Source of the DNA: Zygnema cylindricum | Taxonomy: Eukaryota > Streptophyta > Zygnematophyceae > Zygnematales > Zygnemataceae | Assembly (NCBI GenBank): GCA_037447655.1 | Contig: JBBHKE010002813.1 | Span: forward strand, 62,001-126,000 | Reading direction: 5' to 3' | Length of the DNA stretch: 64,000 nucleotides | Shown: positions 46,971 to 59,640 of the stretch, one piece after another | Numbering within the stretch: position 1 is the first letter of the stretch | Layout of the letters: the number at the start of each line of letters is the position of its first letter | Translations under genes and position numbers: made by a program | Notes under the pieces: generated by a model | The model's database searches: none | The model's input: the letters and a program-made list of their open reading frames with translations, nothing else | What the model was told of the DNA's origin: nothing

Positions 46971-46974
46971 CTTA

Positions 46975-47315
46975 TTGACCATGTCAGAAAGCCCTTCATA
47001 TTCCCTTCTCCCTCCCCCACCACCACCCAAACCTCGTAAATCTTCTAGGCGTTTGGAATGTCCTGGGTGTCACAACCTTTTTGCCGCTGGGGCCGGTATT
47101 TCCCTTCACACACGGAGTTGTCGACATTGTATAACCCAAGGTGGTCCTTTGTCTATCACCTCTCCTCAATCGTTGTCGATCAACTCCCCTCCGCCCCCAC
47201 AGATGAGGATTGGAATTTCTTTCGTGAGTTAGATGTTTTGGGGGCTTACGATTTGGGAGCTCCCCGCCCGCAATTGTACACCCGTATACCTATTGCCGTC
47301 AGGATAATAGTATAA
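46975..47315 (+). pseudogene. small zinc-finger-like frame, frameshifted
   Basis: It opens with a Pro-rich start and then CPGCHNLFAAGAGISLHTRSC, a C-x2-C-x12-H-x3-C arrangement resembling C2H2/C2HC fingers, with a further HC just after. The frame reaches 47232. A different frame (open to 47315) takes over after a run of C residues (about 47190-47200) and reads DEDWNFFRELDVLGAYDL, which looks more protein-like than the tail of the first frame. A 1-nt slip in the C-run is the simplest explanation. I do not recognise the family. It could be a fragment of a transposon protein or of a rapidly evolving host gene. Confidence 0.35.
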
Positions 47316-47735
47316 GATGCCCTCCACCTCCCCTTGTCCCACATTTCTTCAACCCCGGCAGACATTGCTCCTTGACACCTTCTTCTTATTGAAAAGTAAG
47401 CTTTAGTAAGTCTTAGAAATTTGAGTCTAGGACTGAAATTTTATTTTTGGAATACTAACAATTCAATATTGACCAAATTTAGTGTTGAATTTTTGTAGTA
47501 TCTACACAAATAGTTATCTTTAAGTAAATTAGTGTGTAGGGCCGCCAATGAATGTGGACGTGATAAGAATCACCCGGATTTTTAGGGTATAGATATTGTT
47601 AGTGGACAATTCTGGTCCCAACACTTAGATTTTTGTCAGTACGTTGTCTGGTGAACCCTGTACATACGTTTTAGATGTTTTCTAGATCTTTTGAGTATTT
47701 AGTTCAATTAGGATTAATCAATTCGATACATAATG
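47316..47735. other. intergenic, no gene recognised
   Basis: AT-rich sequence preceding the second copia element. I see nothing distinctive. Confidence 0.5.
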
Positions 47736-48791
47736 TGAAACTTTGAGACCTCCATAAGTCCTCAGAGTGGACAGCTTCTAAGAAGCCTCTAGGATAATCC
47801 TGACCCCTTTGTGTTTCAGCAAGAATAACTGCCACCCTGGCAAAAAAACACTCTGACCACTTGCACCCTTGTGAAGTCAAGACTCCCGTGAGTCGATAGC
47901 AAAAAAAATCCCTGAATTTGCTCCACTGAGCAGTAAGTTATGGAGAGTCAAAGTTGACCTTTTGTACAAAAGCTCTCTGGGAGAGAGGGTCCTATCTCCT
48001 AATTTTTCTAAGTCCTATCTCTCTCACAGACTCTATCTACTGATGTAAGGAACCATTCAAAATACAGTTCCGTACACAAAAGTACAACTTCCGGTGTACT
48101 TTATGTACGGACATTGTACGACATGCCCTAAATGTCGACACATGTCATATCCGGATTCGGTGCCATAATCTCCGGAGATTCCACGACTCAATGTAATTAC
48201 GCCACGCGTCATCCGATGTGGCGATGGCCACAAACCGCCGAAATCTTCTTCCGCGATCTCGGCTCTAATTCTGGCCGTCTGATTAGAATCGAATTTAATC
48301 ATAGCCGTAATAAATACATGCGCGGTATTCGTTTCACTTAAGAAATAAATGCGCGGTATTGATTTCTTGCTGGTACCGTATTCCGTACTTATACATTACC
48401 GGATCTATGTATACCGTAAACAATTACAGTTAAATGATTTATCCTACGTTTACATGTTTAAATAAATATCAAACTATATACTACGTAATGTTATATCTAG
48501 AGTTAACGGCTAAGGCTACCGGCTAACTCCTGTCTGCCGGCAGGTAGGTACAAGGATCAATTCCTGTCGCCGGCACATTCCTTTTAAATAAATAAACCCT
48601 AACTAATATAAATTTCCCGTAAACCTCTGGATAGCCTAGGTAGCCATGGCTCTAGCTCCCTCTTCAATTTCTCAGTGACTGCGACAAGTTTGAGAGTTTG
48701 GAGAGAGAAGTTAGAGGTAGACTGCCTCGGCTTCTTTCTACATTTCTATTTAGACCTAGAAAATACTAAAAATGTACCATTAATTTCTACA
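47736..48791 (-). repeat. left (3') LTR of second copia element
   Basis: 1056 bp. Conserved hairpin at 48639-48726 with several G:U-type pairs. TGCCGGCAGGTAGG...GTCGCCGGCA (about 48535-48576) forms the smaller hairpin seen in the other LTRs. It keeps the ATGGAGGTCTC that gives the upstream Gag start. Confidence 0.88.
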
Positions 48792-48799
48792 CTCCCCTT

Positions 48800-51700
48800 A
48801 TTTTCTAGTCAATCTTTAATTTCAGACCGCACTTCTCCCTGCAGAAAAATTAGCTTAGGGGAAGGCACAGGTTTGGTCATCATATCTGCTACCATCTCAC
48901 TATCTGGTCTGTACTCTAAACTGATTATTTTGTTTTCTACTTTCTCTCTAACAAAGCTGAGTCTGATGTCCATGTGTTTGGCTTTAAAATGATGTTTAGG
49001 ATTGGCAGAAATAGCGATTGCTGCCTGATTATCACAAAAAAAAATTTGCACACCACTCTTAAGGTGACCAAGCTCACCAAGCAAAGACTTGACCCACATC
49101 AATTCTTTTACAGCAGAGCAAGAGGCCATATACTCAGCCTCCATGGTGGACTGAGCAATAACCTTTTGCTGTTTGCTACTGCAACTGCAAGCCCCATCAC
49201 CCACATATAATACATATCCAGAAGTGCTTCTCCTCATCGAAGCATCACCATAACTGGCATCACTCCAAGTAGTGATATCAGTATTCTCCCCACCCAAATG
49301 CAACCATAGATCCCTAGTATCTATCAAATATCTAAGGACTCTCTTAGCTGCCTCCCAATCCTTCTTAGTGAGAGCATTTAGACTTCTACTCAGCACTCCT
49401 ACAGCTGCAGCTAAATCCGACCGGGTACAATTTATAAAATAGATTAGACTTCCCACTACCTGCCTGTAAGGAATAGTCTGCATGAACTTCTGTTCTTCAG
49501 GAGATAATTCCTCGTCTAAGACTATGACTCCTTCTTCCTCACTCCCCTCACTTCCCTTCTTCAACTCCATTGGAGTTGTACAACTATTAGCTTTATCCCT
49601 TTGAAATTTTTCAAGCATGTTCCCTATTGCTTCCTTTTGAGTCAGTCTTATAATTTTCCATTTTCGGTCTCTCTCTACTTGAATTCCCAAAATATATTTT
49701 GCTTTTCCGATATCCTTCATTTCAAATCTCCCCTTAAGATTGGTTTTCAGTTTATTAATTTTTTCCATTGATTTACTTAAAACAAGCAAATCATCAACAT
49801 AAATTGCAATAAATATAAAACCTTCCTCATCTTCGAAAACATAGATTAAGTGATCTGAGCTGATCGGAATATATCCCAGACCGGTAAGAAACTCATCAAG
49901 CTTCTTATTCCATTGTCGAGGCGCCTGTTTCAAACCATAAAGAGATTTAATCAGCCGGCATACCTTACTCTCCTCTCCTTCCTCCACAAAACCTTTGGGT
50001 TGTCGCATGAAGATCTCCTCTTCCAATTCTCCATGCAAAAAGACTATCTTGATGTCCATCTGGTGCACTTCCATGTCTTTCGCTGCTGGTAAAATGAGAA
50101 GTATGCGGACGGAGGGAAATCTGACCACCGGGGCAAAGGTTTCATCGTAGTCAATTCCCTCCTTTTGTGTAAATCCCTTTGCCACTAATCTGGCCTTGTA
50201 GCGCTCGATTGTATTATCTGGGTTCAGTTTTAATTTGAAAACCCACTTACAACCGATTGGTTTTCGGTTAGGTGGACAATCCACCAGCTCCCAAGTATCG
50301 GCTGCCATGATTGAGGCCATCTCGTCATTGATGGCTATCTTCCACCGGTTTCTTTCTGGACAAGTCATTGCCTCTCCATAAGTTTGAGGTTCATCTTGAT
50401 GAGATAGTTTAGTTACCTTGTTATTAACTTGTTTTTCTTGCAGTCTTTTGCTACTTCTCCTTCCCCTCTCAAAATTAGAAGCCGGAATAGATGGTTCTCG
50501 TGGATTCTTTCGAACAAACTCGGCTTCTCCCCTATCCCTTGATTCCGAATCAATTTCCACCACGTCTTCCGCTTCGGGTACAGTTGTCACTAAAGTTTCC
50601 ACAGCCGAGTCCTTTTCGGTCTGATTTGTACCTGCAAAAATGTCATCTTCTCTAAAACCTGGATAGTTAGGAAGCTCAAAGTCATCGGAATTTTCTGACT
50701 CAAATCTGATTTTTACTGACTTCGTATATTTGAAGGGATCCACACACTTTCCTTCATCCATAACTACTAGATGCTTTACTAAGATTATATCTTCCTTTTT
50801 TAGATCATAAACCATCCTCATCATATCCTAATAAGTATCCGGTTTTCCTTTAGGTACTAGCTTCCAATTGGACCGATCATTATCTAGACTGAATACTTGA
50901 CTGCCGAAAACCTTTAAGTGAGATATGTTTTGTTTCCGGCCTGTCGATCTCTCATAAGGTGTTTGATCTTTTATAGCTGAAGTAAGAACTCTATTCTTGA
51001 GGTAATTAGCATAGTTCATTGCTTCTGCCCAAAACCTTTTTCCTATCTTTTTATCTGACAACATACTTCTAGCACTATCACTTAGTGTTCTATTTAACCT
51101 TTTAGCTACCCCATTCTGTTCCGGATTTTCTGGAACTGTCTTTTGGTGTTGGACCCCATCTTCCCTCAGAAAATCATCAAACTGGTTAGAAGTATACTCT
51201 CCACCATTGTCACTCCTTACTCTTTTGATTGGAGTTTCATGGATTTTTTCGCTCCACGCTTTATATTATCTAAAATAATCTTGAGCTTCTAACATGTTTT
51301 TCAAAAAATACACCCGGGAATACCGAGACCAATCATCAGTTATAGTCATCATAAATCTCTTCCCCCCCGGTGAGGGCACTTTAGCCGGTCCCCAAATATC
51401 TGTGTGTACTAGATCTAGAATTTTTTCTCCCTTATAGGTGGCTGATTTAGGAAAGGGTAATCTGTGTGCTTTACCTTGAGCACTTCCACTACAATCACTT
51501 ATATCATGACTCTCACTAAAGTGAATTCCTTCTACCACTCCCATCTTTTTCATCTCTCTTAACTTATCTAGATTCACATGCCCAAGCCTCTTATGCCACA
51601 TCATAATATCATGAACACCAGCATAATAAAGTTTTGTCGTTTCATTACTTAAAATCAGCCTAAACATCCCATGGCTACCTTTCTCAGCAATGAAATAGAC

Positions 51701-53111
51701 ATCCTCTTCAAAACTAGCAGTAAAGACTCCTTCCCTAGTGATAGTAAAAACCCTTATCATCTAATACAGATGTAGAGATGAGGTTTTTGTTCAGCTCCGG
51801 AATAAACAAAACATCGGAGAATGTTACTATGGATGTCTTTCCTTCTACTAACACTTTTAGATCTACCGATTCTACAAGAGTAGTGGTGACTATCCTCCCA
51901 TCTCGTACTCTATCTCTATGGTGGGAATCTTTCTTATCTTAGTGAACAGGTGCTTATCTTTACACATGTGCATGGAGGCAATTGAATCTATAATACAGCA
52001 TGCTTCACCTTTCAATCCACGGTAAGCACATTTTTGCCATCGTGGAATTTCGACTTCGTTTTTCGCCTCCAACTCCTCATCCAAAAAGAGCTCATCGTCC
52101 TCGTCCTCGGATTCCGCCTCATGTACCTGTCCTTTTTCTTTCCTCTCAAGGTACCACCGGTCTGCCCCTCCTTTAACCGAAGCTCGGTTACCTTAGTGCA
52201 CTCTGCCATATAGTGCCGCAGTTTCTTACAAAAATGACATAAACCTTTGGGAGCCCTTGTTCCGAACTCGTTGGCCTGATTTTTCTCCTCCGTTCCCCCA
52301 TAGTTTCCGACTGGTTTCCGAGAATCCTTGTTCCTCCAATCGGTGGAAGTTGCCAATGCTTGGCCACTCTTTCCTCCCTTTCGGATCTCAATTGTATTCT
52401 CCCGAAAGAGAATCATCCCTACCACTGAGTTCCATATCCAGCTTGAGTCCGACAAGTCCTGCACACGGTTGACTATGTTCTCGAACTCATCTGGTAACTT
52501 CATCAGTAAACAGTTAACCTTCTCTTCTTCACTAAAATCTTTCCCGCACTCTCTAGCTCCATGAAGAGTGTAGCAAGGTCATTGCAAAAATCCAACATTT
52601 TCCCCCCTTTGTATACATATTGCTTAACTTTCTAATAAGCCAACTGTTGTTTCTGAATCGTATCACTTCGGTACATCTCTATAAAAGCCATCCACAGATG
52701 GGATGCCCTTTCTACCAGCAAATGAAGACATGCAAGTCCTTGAGTAAGATGGCGTAGGATGAAGTGTTTTGCCGCCATATTGTTAAAATCCCAGGTTTGA
52801 GTATCATTCTCCTCGTTCCTCGTAATAGGTGACATGAATGCTGAACCGGTTGCTATTGGTGTGGTCGTCTCCTTCAACGCTCCTTTGTCCACCACCTCTC
52901 TTTCATTTATTTCCTCCGTTGAAGATGGACATGCTTTCTTTGTGAATCTGCTTCCTTCAAACCCTGGAGGAATTCCAAGATTTGATGGACGCCCCAATCG
53001 TCCACTCACTATCCCCCAAAACCTTTTTTCGCATAAAGCTCCTATCATCATACTTTCCCAATATATGAAGTCAATTCCATTAAAGATTGGCACCCTAGAG
53101 GGTGGGCCCAT
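48800..53111 (-). pseudogene. gag-pol of second copia element, inactivated mainly in gag-PR-INT
   Basis: GAG fragments lie at 53111-52632 and 52503-52012 (knuckle CHFCKKLRHYMAEC, Gly replaced by Arg but metal ligands kept). The protease motif at 52084-51890 reads CIIDSIASMHMC, so the Gly of DSGA is lost. INT fragments are at 51760-51266 and 51064-50828. RT and RNase H form one long frame (50824-48809, 671 aa) with AIYVDDLLVLSK, CSS..K..TMEAEYMASCSAV and DNQAAIAISANPKHHFKAKHMD. A 1-nt deletion separates INT from RT within a few bases of the one in the 35421-43795 element, but the lost base differs (G here, A there). At least five interruptions are visible. Confidence 0.9.
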
Positions 53112-53115
53112 AACC

Positions 53116-54180
53116 TGAAACTTTGAGACCTCTAAAACGCCTCAGAGTGGACAGCTTTTAAGAAGCCTCTAGGATAACCCTGACCCCTTTGTGTTTTAGC
53201 AAGAACAACTGCCACCCTAGCAGACAAAAACTCTGACCAAATTCATCCTTGCGAAGGGAAGACTCCCCGGAGTCAGTAGCAAAAACAATCTCTGAATTTG
53301 CTCCCCTGAGCAGTAAGTTATGGAGGGTCAAAGTTGACCTTTTGTACAGAAGCTTTCTAGGAGAGAGGGTCCTATCTACCAATTTTTCGAAGTCCTATCT
53401 CTCTCACAAACTCTATCTACTGGTGTACGGCACCAATCATATTACACTATTGTACATAAAAGTACTGTTGCCGATGTACTTTATGTACGGAATTTGTACG
53501 TCATGGCCTAAATGTCGACACATGTCATATCCGGATTCAGTCCCGTAATTCTCGGAGATGCCGCGATCCAACATAATCATGCCACGTGTCATCCGATGTG
53601 GCAATGACCACAAATCGCCGAGAATCTCTTCCTCGATCTCGGCTTTCTTTTCGGTCGTCCGATTGAATGCAAATTTCAATCGTAGCCGTCATAAATGCTA
53701 CTGCAATATTTGTTTCGAAAAAAATAAACAAAATGTGCGGTACTCGTTTCTTGTCCATATCGAAATCCGTACTTAAACATAACGAGATCAATGTAACCGT
53801 AAACATCTGCCGTTAAATGAATTTTCCTACATGGTAACATTTAAATAAATATCAAACCAAATAGTATGTATCGTAGAACTTAGACTTAACGGCTGAGGCT
53901 ACCGACTATCGACTCTGACGGTTGGCAGGTGCCATGATCAAATTCTGTTAACCACACAATTTTATTAGTAAATAAACCTACCTATCTGTAAATTAACTAA
54001 TCTATTTCCCGTAGACCTCTGGATAGCCTAGGTAGCCATGGCGCTAGCTTCCTCTCTAACTTCTCAATGACTGCAACAAGTGTGGGAGTTGGAGAGAAAA
54101 GTTAGAGGTAGACTTCCTCGGCTTCTTTCTATATTCCAATTTAGACCTAGAAAATAATAAAATAGCCATCGATTTCTACA
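53116..54180 (-). repeat. right (5') LTR of second copia element
   Basis: 1065 bp. Conserved hairpin at 54031-54117, weaker here (GGTAGCC faces GACTTCC). The upstream Gag ATG seen in the left LTR is changed to TTA in this copy, so only the ATG inside the primer site remains. Confidence 0.88.
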
Positions 54181-54572
54181 TTGTTACCTAAATTACACAA
54201 ACAGTTAGCGATAACATGAATTGTTATCTATTTACACAAACAGTTAACGCTAACAGAAATTGTTACCTAACTTACGCAAACTGTTAGCGATAACAGGAAT
54301 TGTTATCTAACTTACACAAACTATTAGCGCTAACAAGAATGGTTACCTAACTTACACAAACTGTTAGCGATAACAAAAATTGTAACATAAATAACACAAA
54401 ATGTTTGCGCTAACAGGAATTATTAACTAAATTTCACAAACTGATAGCGATAAAAAGAATTGTTACCTAAATTACAAAAACAGTTATCGATGACAAGAAT
54501 TATTACCTAAATTACAGAAACTATTAGCGATAACAAGAATTTTAACCTAAATTACACAAATTGTTAGCGCTA
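54181..54572. repeat. 40-bp tandem repeat, about 10 units
   Basis: Units read TTGTTACCTAA.TTACACAAA followed by C.GTTAGCGATAACA.GAA. In the proximal part a GCGATAAC variant alternates with a GCGCTAAC variant, giving a weak 80-bp higher-order period. The array starts at the first base after the LTR of the second copia element and ends exactly where the broken RT of the third element begins. Confidence 0.85.
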
Positions 54573-57500
54573 TCTCTCTCCATTTGAATCCTCATAATAT
54601 TTTTTGCTTCCCCTAAATCCTTCATATCAAATCTGCTTCTAAGATCTTACTTTACCTTATTGATCTTTTCCAAAGATTTACTCAACACAAGCAGATCATC
54701 CACATAAATTGCAATAAAAATGACACCATTCTCATCCTCAAACATATAGATAGAATGGTCAGAGCTGATACGGATATATCCAAGATCTGTAAAAAACTCA
54801 TCTAGTTTCTTATTCCACTGTCGGGGAGCCTGCTTTAGTCCATATAGGGACTTTATGAGTCTGCAGACTTTGCTCTCTTCTCCTTCTTCCACGAACCCCT
54901 CGGGTTGTCTCATAAAAAATTCTTCCTTTAGCTCACCATTAAGAAAAGCAGTCTTAATGTCCATCTGGTGTATTTCCATGTCTTCCGTTGTTGCCAGACT
55001 GAGGAGAATCCTTACTGATGGGAACTGAAAAACTAGAGCAAAGGTCTCCTCATAGTCAATCCCCTCCTTTTGGGTGAACCCCTTTGCTAGGAATAGAGCC
55101 TTATATCTCTCAATGGTATTATTTGGGTTCAATTTTAGTTTAAAAACCCATTTACACCCAATAGGTTTTTTGTCTAGAGGGCAATCCGCTAGTTCTCAAG
55201 TATTTGCTTCCATGATAGAAGCCATTTCATCATTTATGGCTCTAATCCATCTTTCTTTCTCCAAACAATTCACTGCCTCCGAGTAAGATTGAGGCTCATC
55301 AGGGCGAGATAGCTTAGTTACCTTATGAGCAGCCTATTTTTCTTATATCCTTTTGCTTCTCCTTCTCCCTCCCTCAAACACCAAAGCTAGAATGGATGGA
55401 AGTCTTAGATTTCTCCTCATTGTCTCATCGGCTCCCTTTTCACGGAAGCCAGTTATGGTCTCACTTCTTCTATCTCTTAGAAGTCTATAAGAGTATGTGA
55501 GGTTTCCGGTGAGTCTCCTGTATCTTGAATCTCCGCTAAATCTGCAATCACGGTTTCACTCATGTCCCTTTCGGGAACGACCAAGTTCTCCTCACTTTCT
55601 GACTCAAATCTGATTCTTATCTTCTTTGTATATTTGAAGGGGTCAAATGACTTCCCTTCATCCATGACAACTAAGTGTTTGACCAGAATGATATCTTTCT
55701 TTGCTAAGTCATAGACTCTATATCCCTTAACATCCTCATCATATCCCACAAAGTATCCAGGTTTTCCCTTAGCATCTAGCTTCCAATTTTTCCTATCCAC
55801 GTCAAGACTATAAACTTGGCTACCGAATACTTTAAGGTGTGAGATATCTGGTTTCCTTCCAACCCATCTCTCATAAGGTGTCACTCCCTTTACAGCTGAG
55901 GTAAGGACTCTAATCCTAATGTAGTTGGCACAGTTCATTGCTAGTGCCCAAAATCTGTTTCCTATTTTCTTGTCTGCCAACATACCGCATGCACTATCTC
56001 CTAGTGTTCGATTCAACCTCTCAGCTACCCAATTTTGTTCCGGGTTATATAGTACAGGTTTTTGGTGCTGCACTCTCTCATCTCTCAGATATTCCTCAAA
56101 CTGGTTAGAGGTATATTCCCCCCCATTATCACTCCTTATCCTCTTAATGGGGGTTTCATGCAACTTCTCACTCAAGGCTTTATATTCTTTGAAGTAAGTT
56201 GATGCTTCAGACTTTGTTTTTAGAAAGTAGACTCTAGAGAATCTAGACCATTCATCGGTTATTGTCATCATAAACCTCTTTCCTCCAACCGAAGGTACTT
56301 TTGCAGGTCCCCAAATATCTGTGTGGACCAAATCTAACAGTTTCTCACCTCTATATGTGGCGGCTTTGGGAAAGGGAAGTCTGTGAGCCTTACCTTGAGC
56401 ACAACCACTACAATCATCCATCATTTCATTATCCCCAAACTGCATGCCTTCTACTACTCCAAGCTATTTCATTTCCCTCAACCTATCAAAATGCACATGC
56501 CCCAACCGCTTATGCCAAATCATCAACTTAGGAACACCAATATAGTAAGCATCATTATTTTCATTTCTCAGATAAAACCTAAACATTTCTTGGCTACCCT
56601 TGTCTGTCATGAAGTAAACTTCATCCCCATACTTAGCTGTAAAGACTCCATTTCTAGTGAAGGTATCAAACTCTTTGTCATCTAACACAGAGGTAGAGAC
56701 AAGATTTTTACTCAGCTGAGGAATGTAGAGACAAGATTTTTACTCAGCTGAGGAATGTAGAGTACATCTGAGAATATAAGTATAGAAGTCAGACCCTCCA
56801 CTAAGACTTTTAGATCTACTGAGCCCACTAGATCTGTGGTAACCACTCTCACATCCCCATACTCTATCTCTCCTGTAGGGATCTTTCTTAGCTTAGTGAA
56901 AAGTTCTTTATCACGACAAATATGCATGGATGCACCTGAGTCGATAATCCATCCTTCCTGTGGAGCTTCCCGAATTGCTCTAAGGGCACACTTCTGTCTC
57001 CGAGGGATCTCCTTCTCCTCCAGACTCTCGTCAAGAAGAAGCTCCCCATCCTCCTCAGAGGACTCATCCTTGGTTTCTCCTGTCACTTTAGTAACCAAAG
57101 TGCCTTTTGCTTCCCTCCGTAAGAACCCCCTCCACGGTTCTCTTCGAGCCTCAGCTCCGACAGCTTGACACAATCTGCGATGAAGTGTCCCGGCTTTTTG
57201 CAAAAATGACAAAGACCCTTTGGGGGCCTCGGTCCCCCAAAATAATCTCTTTACCCTCTATAAGGTTTCTTCGGGTCCTTCCCCCATCTGTCCCCTCCTG
57301 CTGCTAGAGCTTGAATGCTCTTTCCTCCTCTCCTAATCTCCATTGTGCTTTCCTGCACAAGTATCATCCTAACCACTGTGTTCCATTTCCATGAACTATC
57401 AGGCATTTCATGTACTCGGTACACTATGTTCTCAAACTCATTTGGTAACTTCATGATAAGAGTGTTAACTTTCATTTTCATTTTGCCCGTCCAACCGGCA

Positions 57501-58084
57501 CTTTCCATCTCCATATACAAACAAAAAAGATCATTATAGTAATCTAACATCTTTCCTCTTTTGTAACTGTAACTCACTAGTTTTTGCTCAGCCAACTGGA
57601 GCTCCTGAATAATTCCAGCTCTATAAATCTCCACTAAACTCACCCACAACTCCGCGGCCTTGTAAATGTGAAGATGAGGGGTGGCCAAAGCTTGAGTGAG
57701 GTGTCTTAGAATGAAGTTGTTAGCAGCCATGTTTACAACCTCCCACATTTGAGTGTCGTTCTCAACGGTCTTCACGGTCGCCGCTCCCGATACTGTGGCA
57801 ATAGGAGTGAGGGGTGTCTCCTTCCCTTTCCCCTTTTCGGACACACTCTTGTCCCCATCATCTGTCTCCTCCGCTGAGGTAGCGGTTACTGTAGGAAACC
57901 TTACTCCTCCAAATCCTAGTGGAGTTCCCGAAGGTGGACGTTTCACTTGTCCATGGACGATACCCCAGTATCGTTTTTCGCCCAAAGCTCCAATCATCAT
58001 GGCTTCCCAATAGATGAACCGAGATCCATTGAAGGTGGGCACCCTAGAGGGTGGGCCCATAACCTGCAATTTTGTGTCCTCCAT
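54573..58084 (-). pseudogene. gag-pol of third copia element, truncated and frameshifted
   Basis: GAG 58084-57251 (MEDTKLQVMGPP start, beginning in the LTR). The CCHC knuckle CHFCKKPGHFIADC (about 57205-57164) is in another frame. PR WIIDSGASMHIC lies in 57212-56712. Next come a fragment 56688-56464, INT 56445-55477 (CSGCAQGKAHRLPF, TITDEWSRFSRVYF, YNPEQNWVAERLN) and RT 55132-54647 (AFLNGELKEEFFM, YVDDLLVLSK). A 32-bp direct duplication at about 56694-56757 shifts the frame after PR. Gag and pol are continuous here at the place where the 35421-43795 element has a TAG. INT to RT is also in frame, so the shift there in the other two elements is damage. Confidence 0.88.
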
Positions 58085-59087
58085 TGGACTACAGAATACA
58101 GGAAGCCTCTAGATAGTTATTAACTAACCCACTTTCAATGGCAACCACTGCTACACAAGCAGACAAGCAGAGAAGCAGACAATCTCACTGCACCTCTGTG
58201 GAGCGTGGACTCCCCTGAGTCTGTAGAAACAGAAATCTCTGAAAACGCCCAACTAGGCGATAAGTTATAGGGTGGCAAAGTTGCCAATTTATACAAACTC
58301 TCAAAGAGAGAGAGGACTATCTACCTGATTTTTCCTAAGTCCTAGTTTTTCCTAGTTCTCTCTCACAAATCCTATCTACTGCCTGTACGAACCAATCAGA
58401 ACATTGTACAATACCACAAAGTACTACTGCCGATGTACTTTCTGTACGGCCTTTGTACGACAAGGCCATTAGGCGGACGCGTGTCCATTTTCCACTCGTC
58501 CGTACATTCCTCGGAATTCCCGCGACCGAATGTCATCTCTCCACGTGGCGCCTGGTCATGCCACGTCACTATATGCCAAAGTGACCATTCCGGGATTTCG
58601 GCGATGATGTGCGACGTTAGATTTGACGTGAAATGGAATCTCAGCCGTAATAAATACTTGCGCAATATCCGTTTCAATTTAGTACACTACTTCGTATTTT
58701 GTAAAACTGTATCTATGCGTGCCGTAAAGAGTTTTAGTTAAATGATTTCTGTATAATATAATAGTTTAAATATTAACGAAACCATATATTTCCTAACGGA
58801 CTTTCACGATAGACTGGTTAAAGCTAACGGCTACGCCGCACTCTGTCGGTCGGGGGTTTGAGTCCTGCCGGACTCAACCTTTTGTTGAGAGTGACTTAAG
58901 TCACTCTTTAGTCCTTCCTATGGAGCTGAGGCAGCCATGGCTCCATCGCTCTCTCTCTTCTTAAGTGACTACGACAAGTATGGGGCCAAGAGAGAAGAGA
59001 TGGAGGCAGGCTGCCTACATTTTCTTTATATGTTTTCCGCTAATTAATTTAGACCTAGAAAATACAATCAAACTAATTATTTCAACA
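58065..59087 (-). repeat. 5' LTR of third copia element
   Basis: 1023 bp, TG...CA on the element strand. It has the conserved hairpin (58930-59015), with arms changed in concert relative to the other lineages, and a perfect 20-bp palindrome AGAGTGACTTAAGTCACTCT (about 58887-58906). Confidence 0.88.
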
Positions 59088-59092
59088 GGTTT

Positions 59093-59640
59093 AATCCTAG
59101 TTAAGTCTAACGTTTTTTCTTTTTTTCTTACTATTTTCTTTGTTATGTTTACATTTTTTTCTTTCGTTTTTGTTATGTGATCAAGGTTGTATTTTGGTTA
59201 TTTATTTTGTATGTCTTTTTTTTGTTTTATTCTTTTGTAATATTATGTATTGATAAAAAATATATATAAAAAATATACATGCAACACCTTTATATAAAAT
59301 ATACAAAAACCATTAGTATAATGTTTAAATGAATAATGGTTGAATAATGCTAATGGTTTTATGTGTATTCTAGATTTAACATTAAAATATTTATTACTAC
59401 ATTATTTATTCAATCGATTCATTCATATCGTTCAATAGATTTAGATTGAACGCTCAAATTAATGTGAAACTTTCACACTTAATCAAACCCCCTACATGAA
59501 CGAAACCTGAATTTAACCATCCACTTGTCTTCGTCATCTTCTTCTGCATACATGAACCTTTCCGCCATGGATTTTGATAGCAAATAATGAATAAACCTGT
59601 AACATACGAGTATTTAGCGTAAAATTTTGTCTTTTTCATG
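59093..59640. repeat. dispersed repeat, copy 1 (paired with 62254-62690)
   Basis: Shares with 62254-62690 the ordered blocks AATCCTAGTTAAGT, TTTGTTATGTTTACATTT, TGTGATCAAGGTTGTATT, ACCATTAGTAT, TAATGTGTATTCTAGAT and CCCCCTACATGAACGAAA, at roughly 85 percent similarity by eye. The third copia LTR ends 5 bp before it. No coding content. Confidence 0.7.

Larger units (their letters stand above)
47736..54180 (-). mobile_element. second Ty1/copia element, two LTRs
   Basis: LTRs at 47736-48791 and 53116-54180, both TG...CA on the element strand. The polypurine tract AAAATAAGGGGAG abuts the left LTR (about 48792-48804) and the half-tRNA primer site abuts the right one. It is related to but distinct from the composite element, with LTR similarity patchy. 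The flanking 5 bp differ (TAATG left, TTGTT right), so no target duplication is visible. One flank has probably been rearranged, consistent with the tandem repeat that begins exactly at its right border. Confidence 0.88.
54573..59087 (-). mobile_element. third Ty1/copia element, 3' part missing
   Basis: Only the 5' LTR (58065-59087) remains. The internal region runs from the primer site to RT and stops within RT at 54573, where the 40-bp array begins. The end of RT, RNase H, polypurine tract and 3' LTR are absent. It is a separate lineage: its LTR shares only short blocks and the hairpin with the others. Confidence 0.88.
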
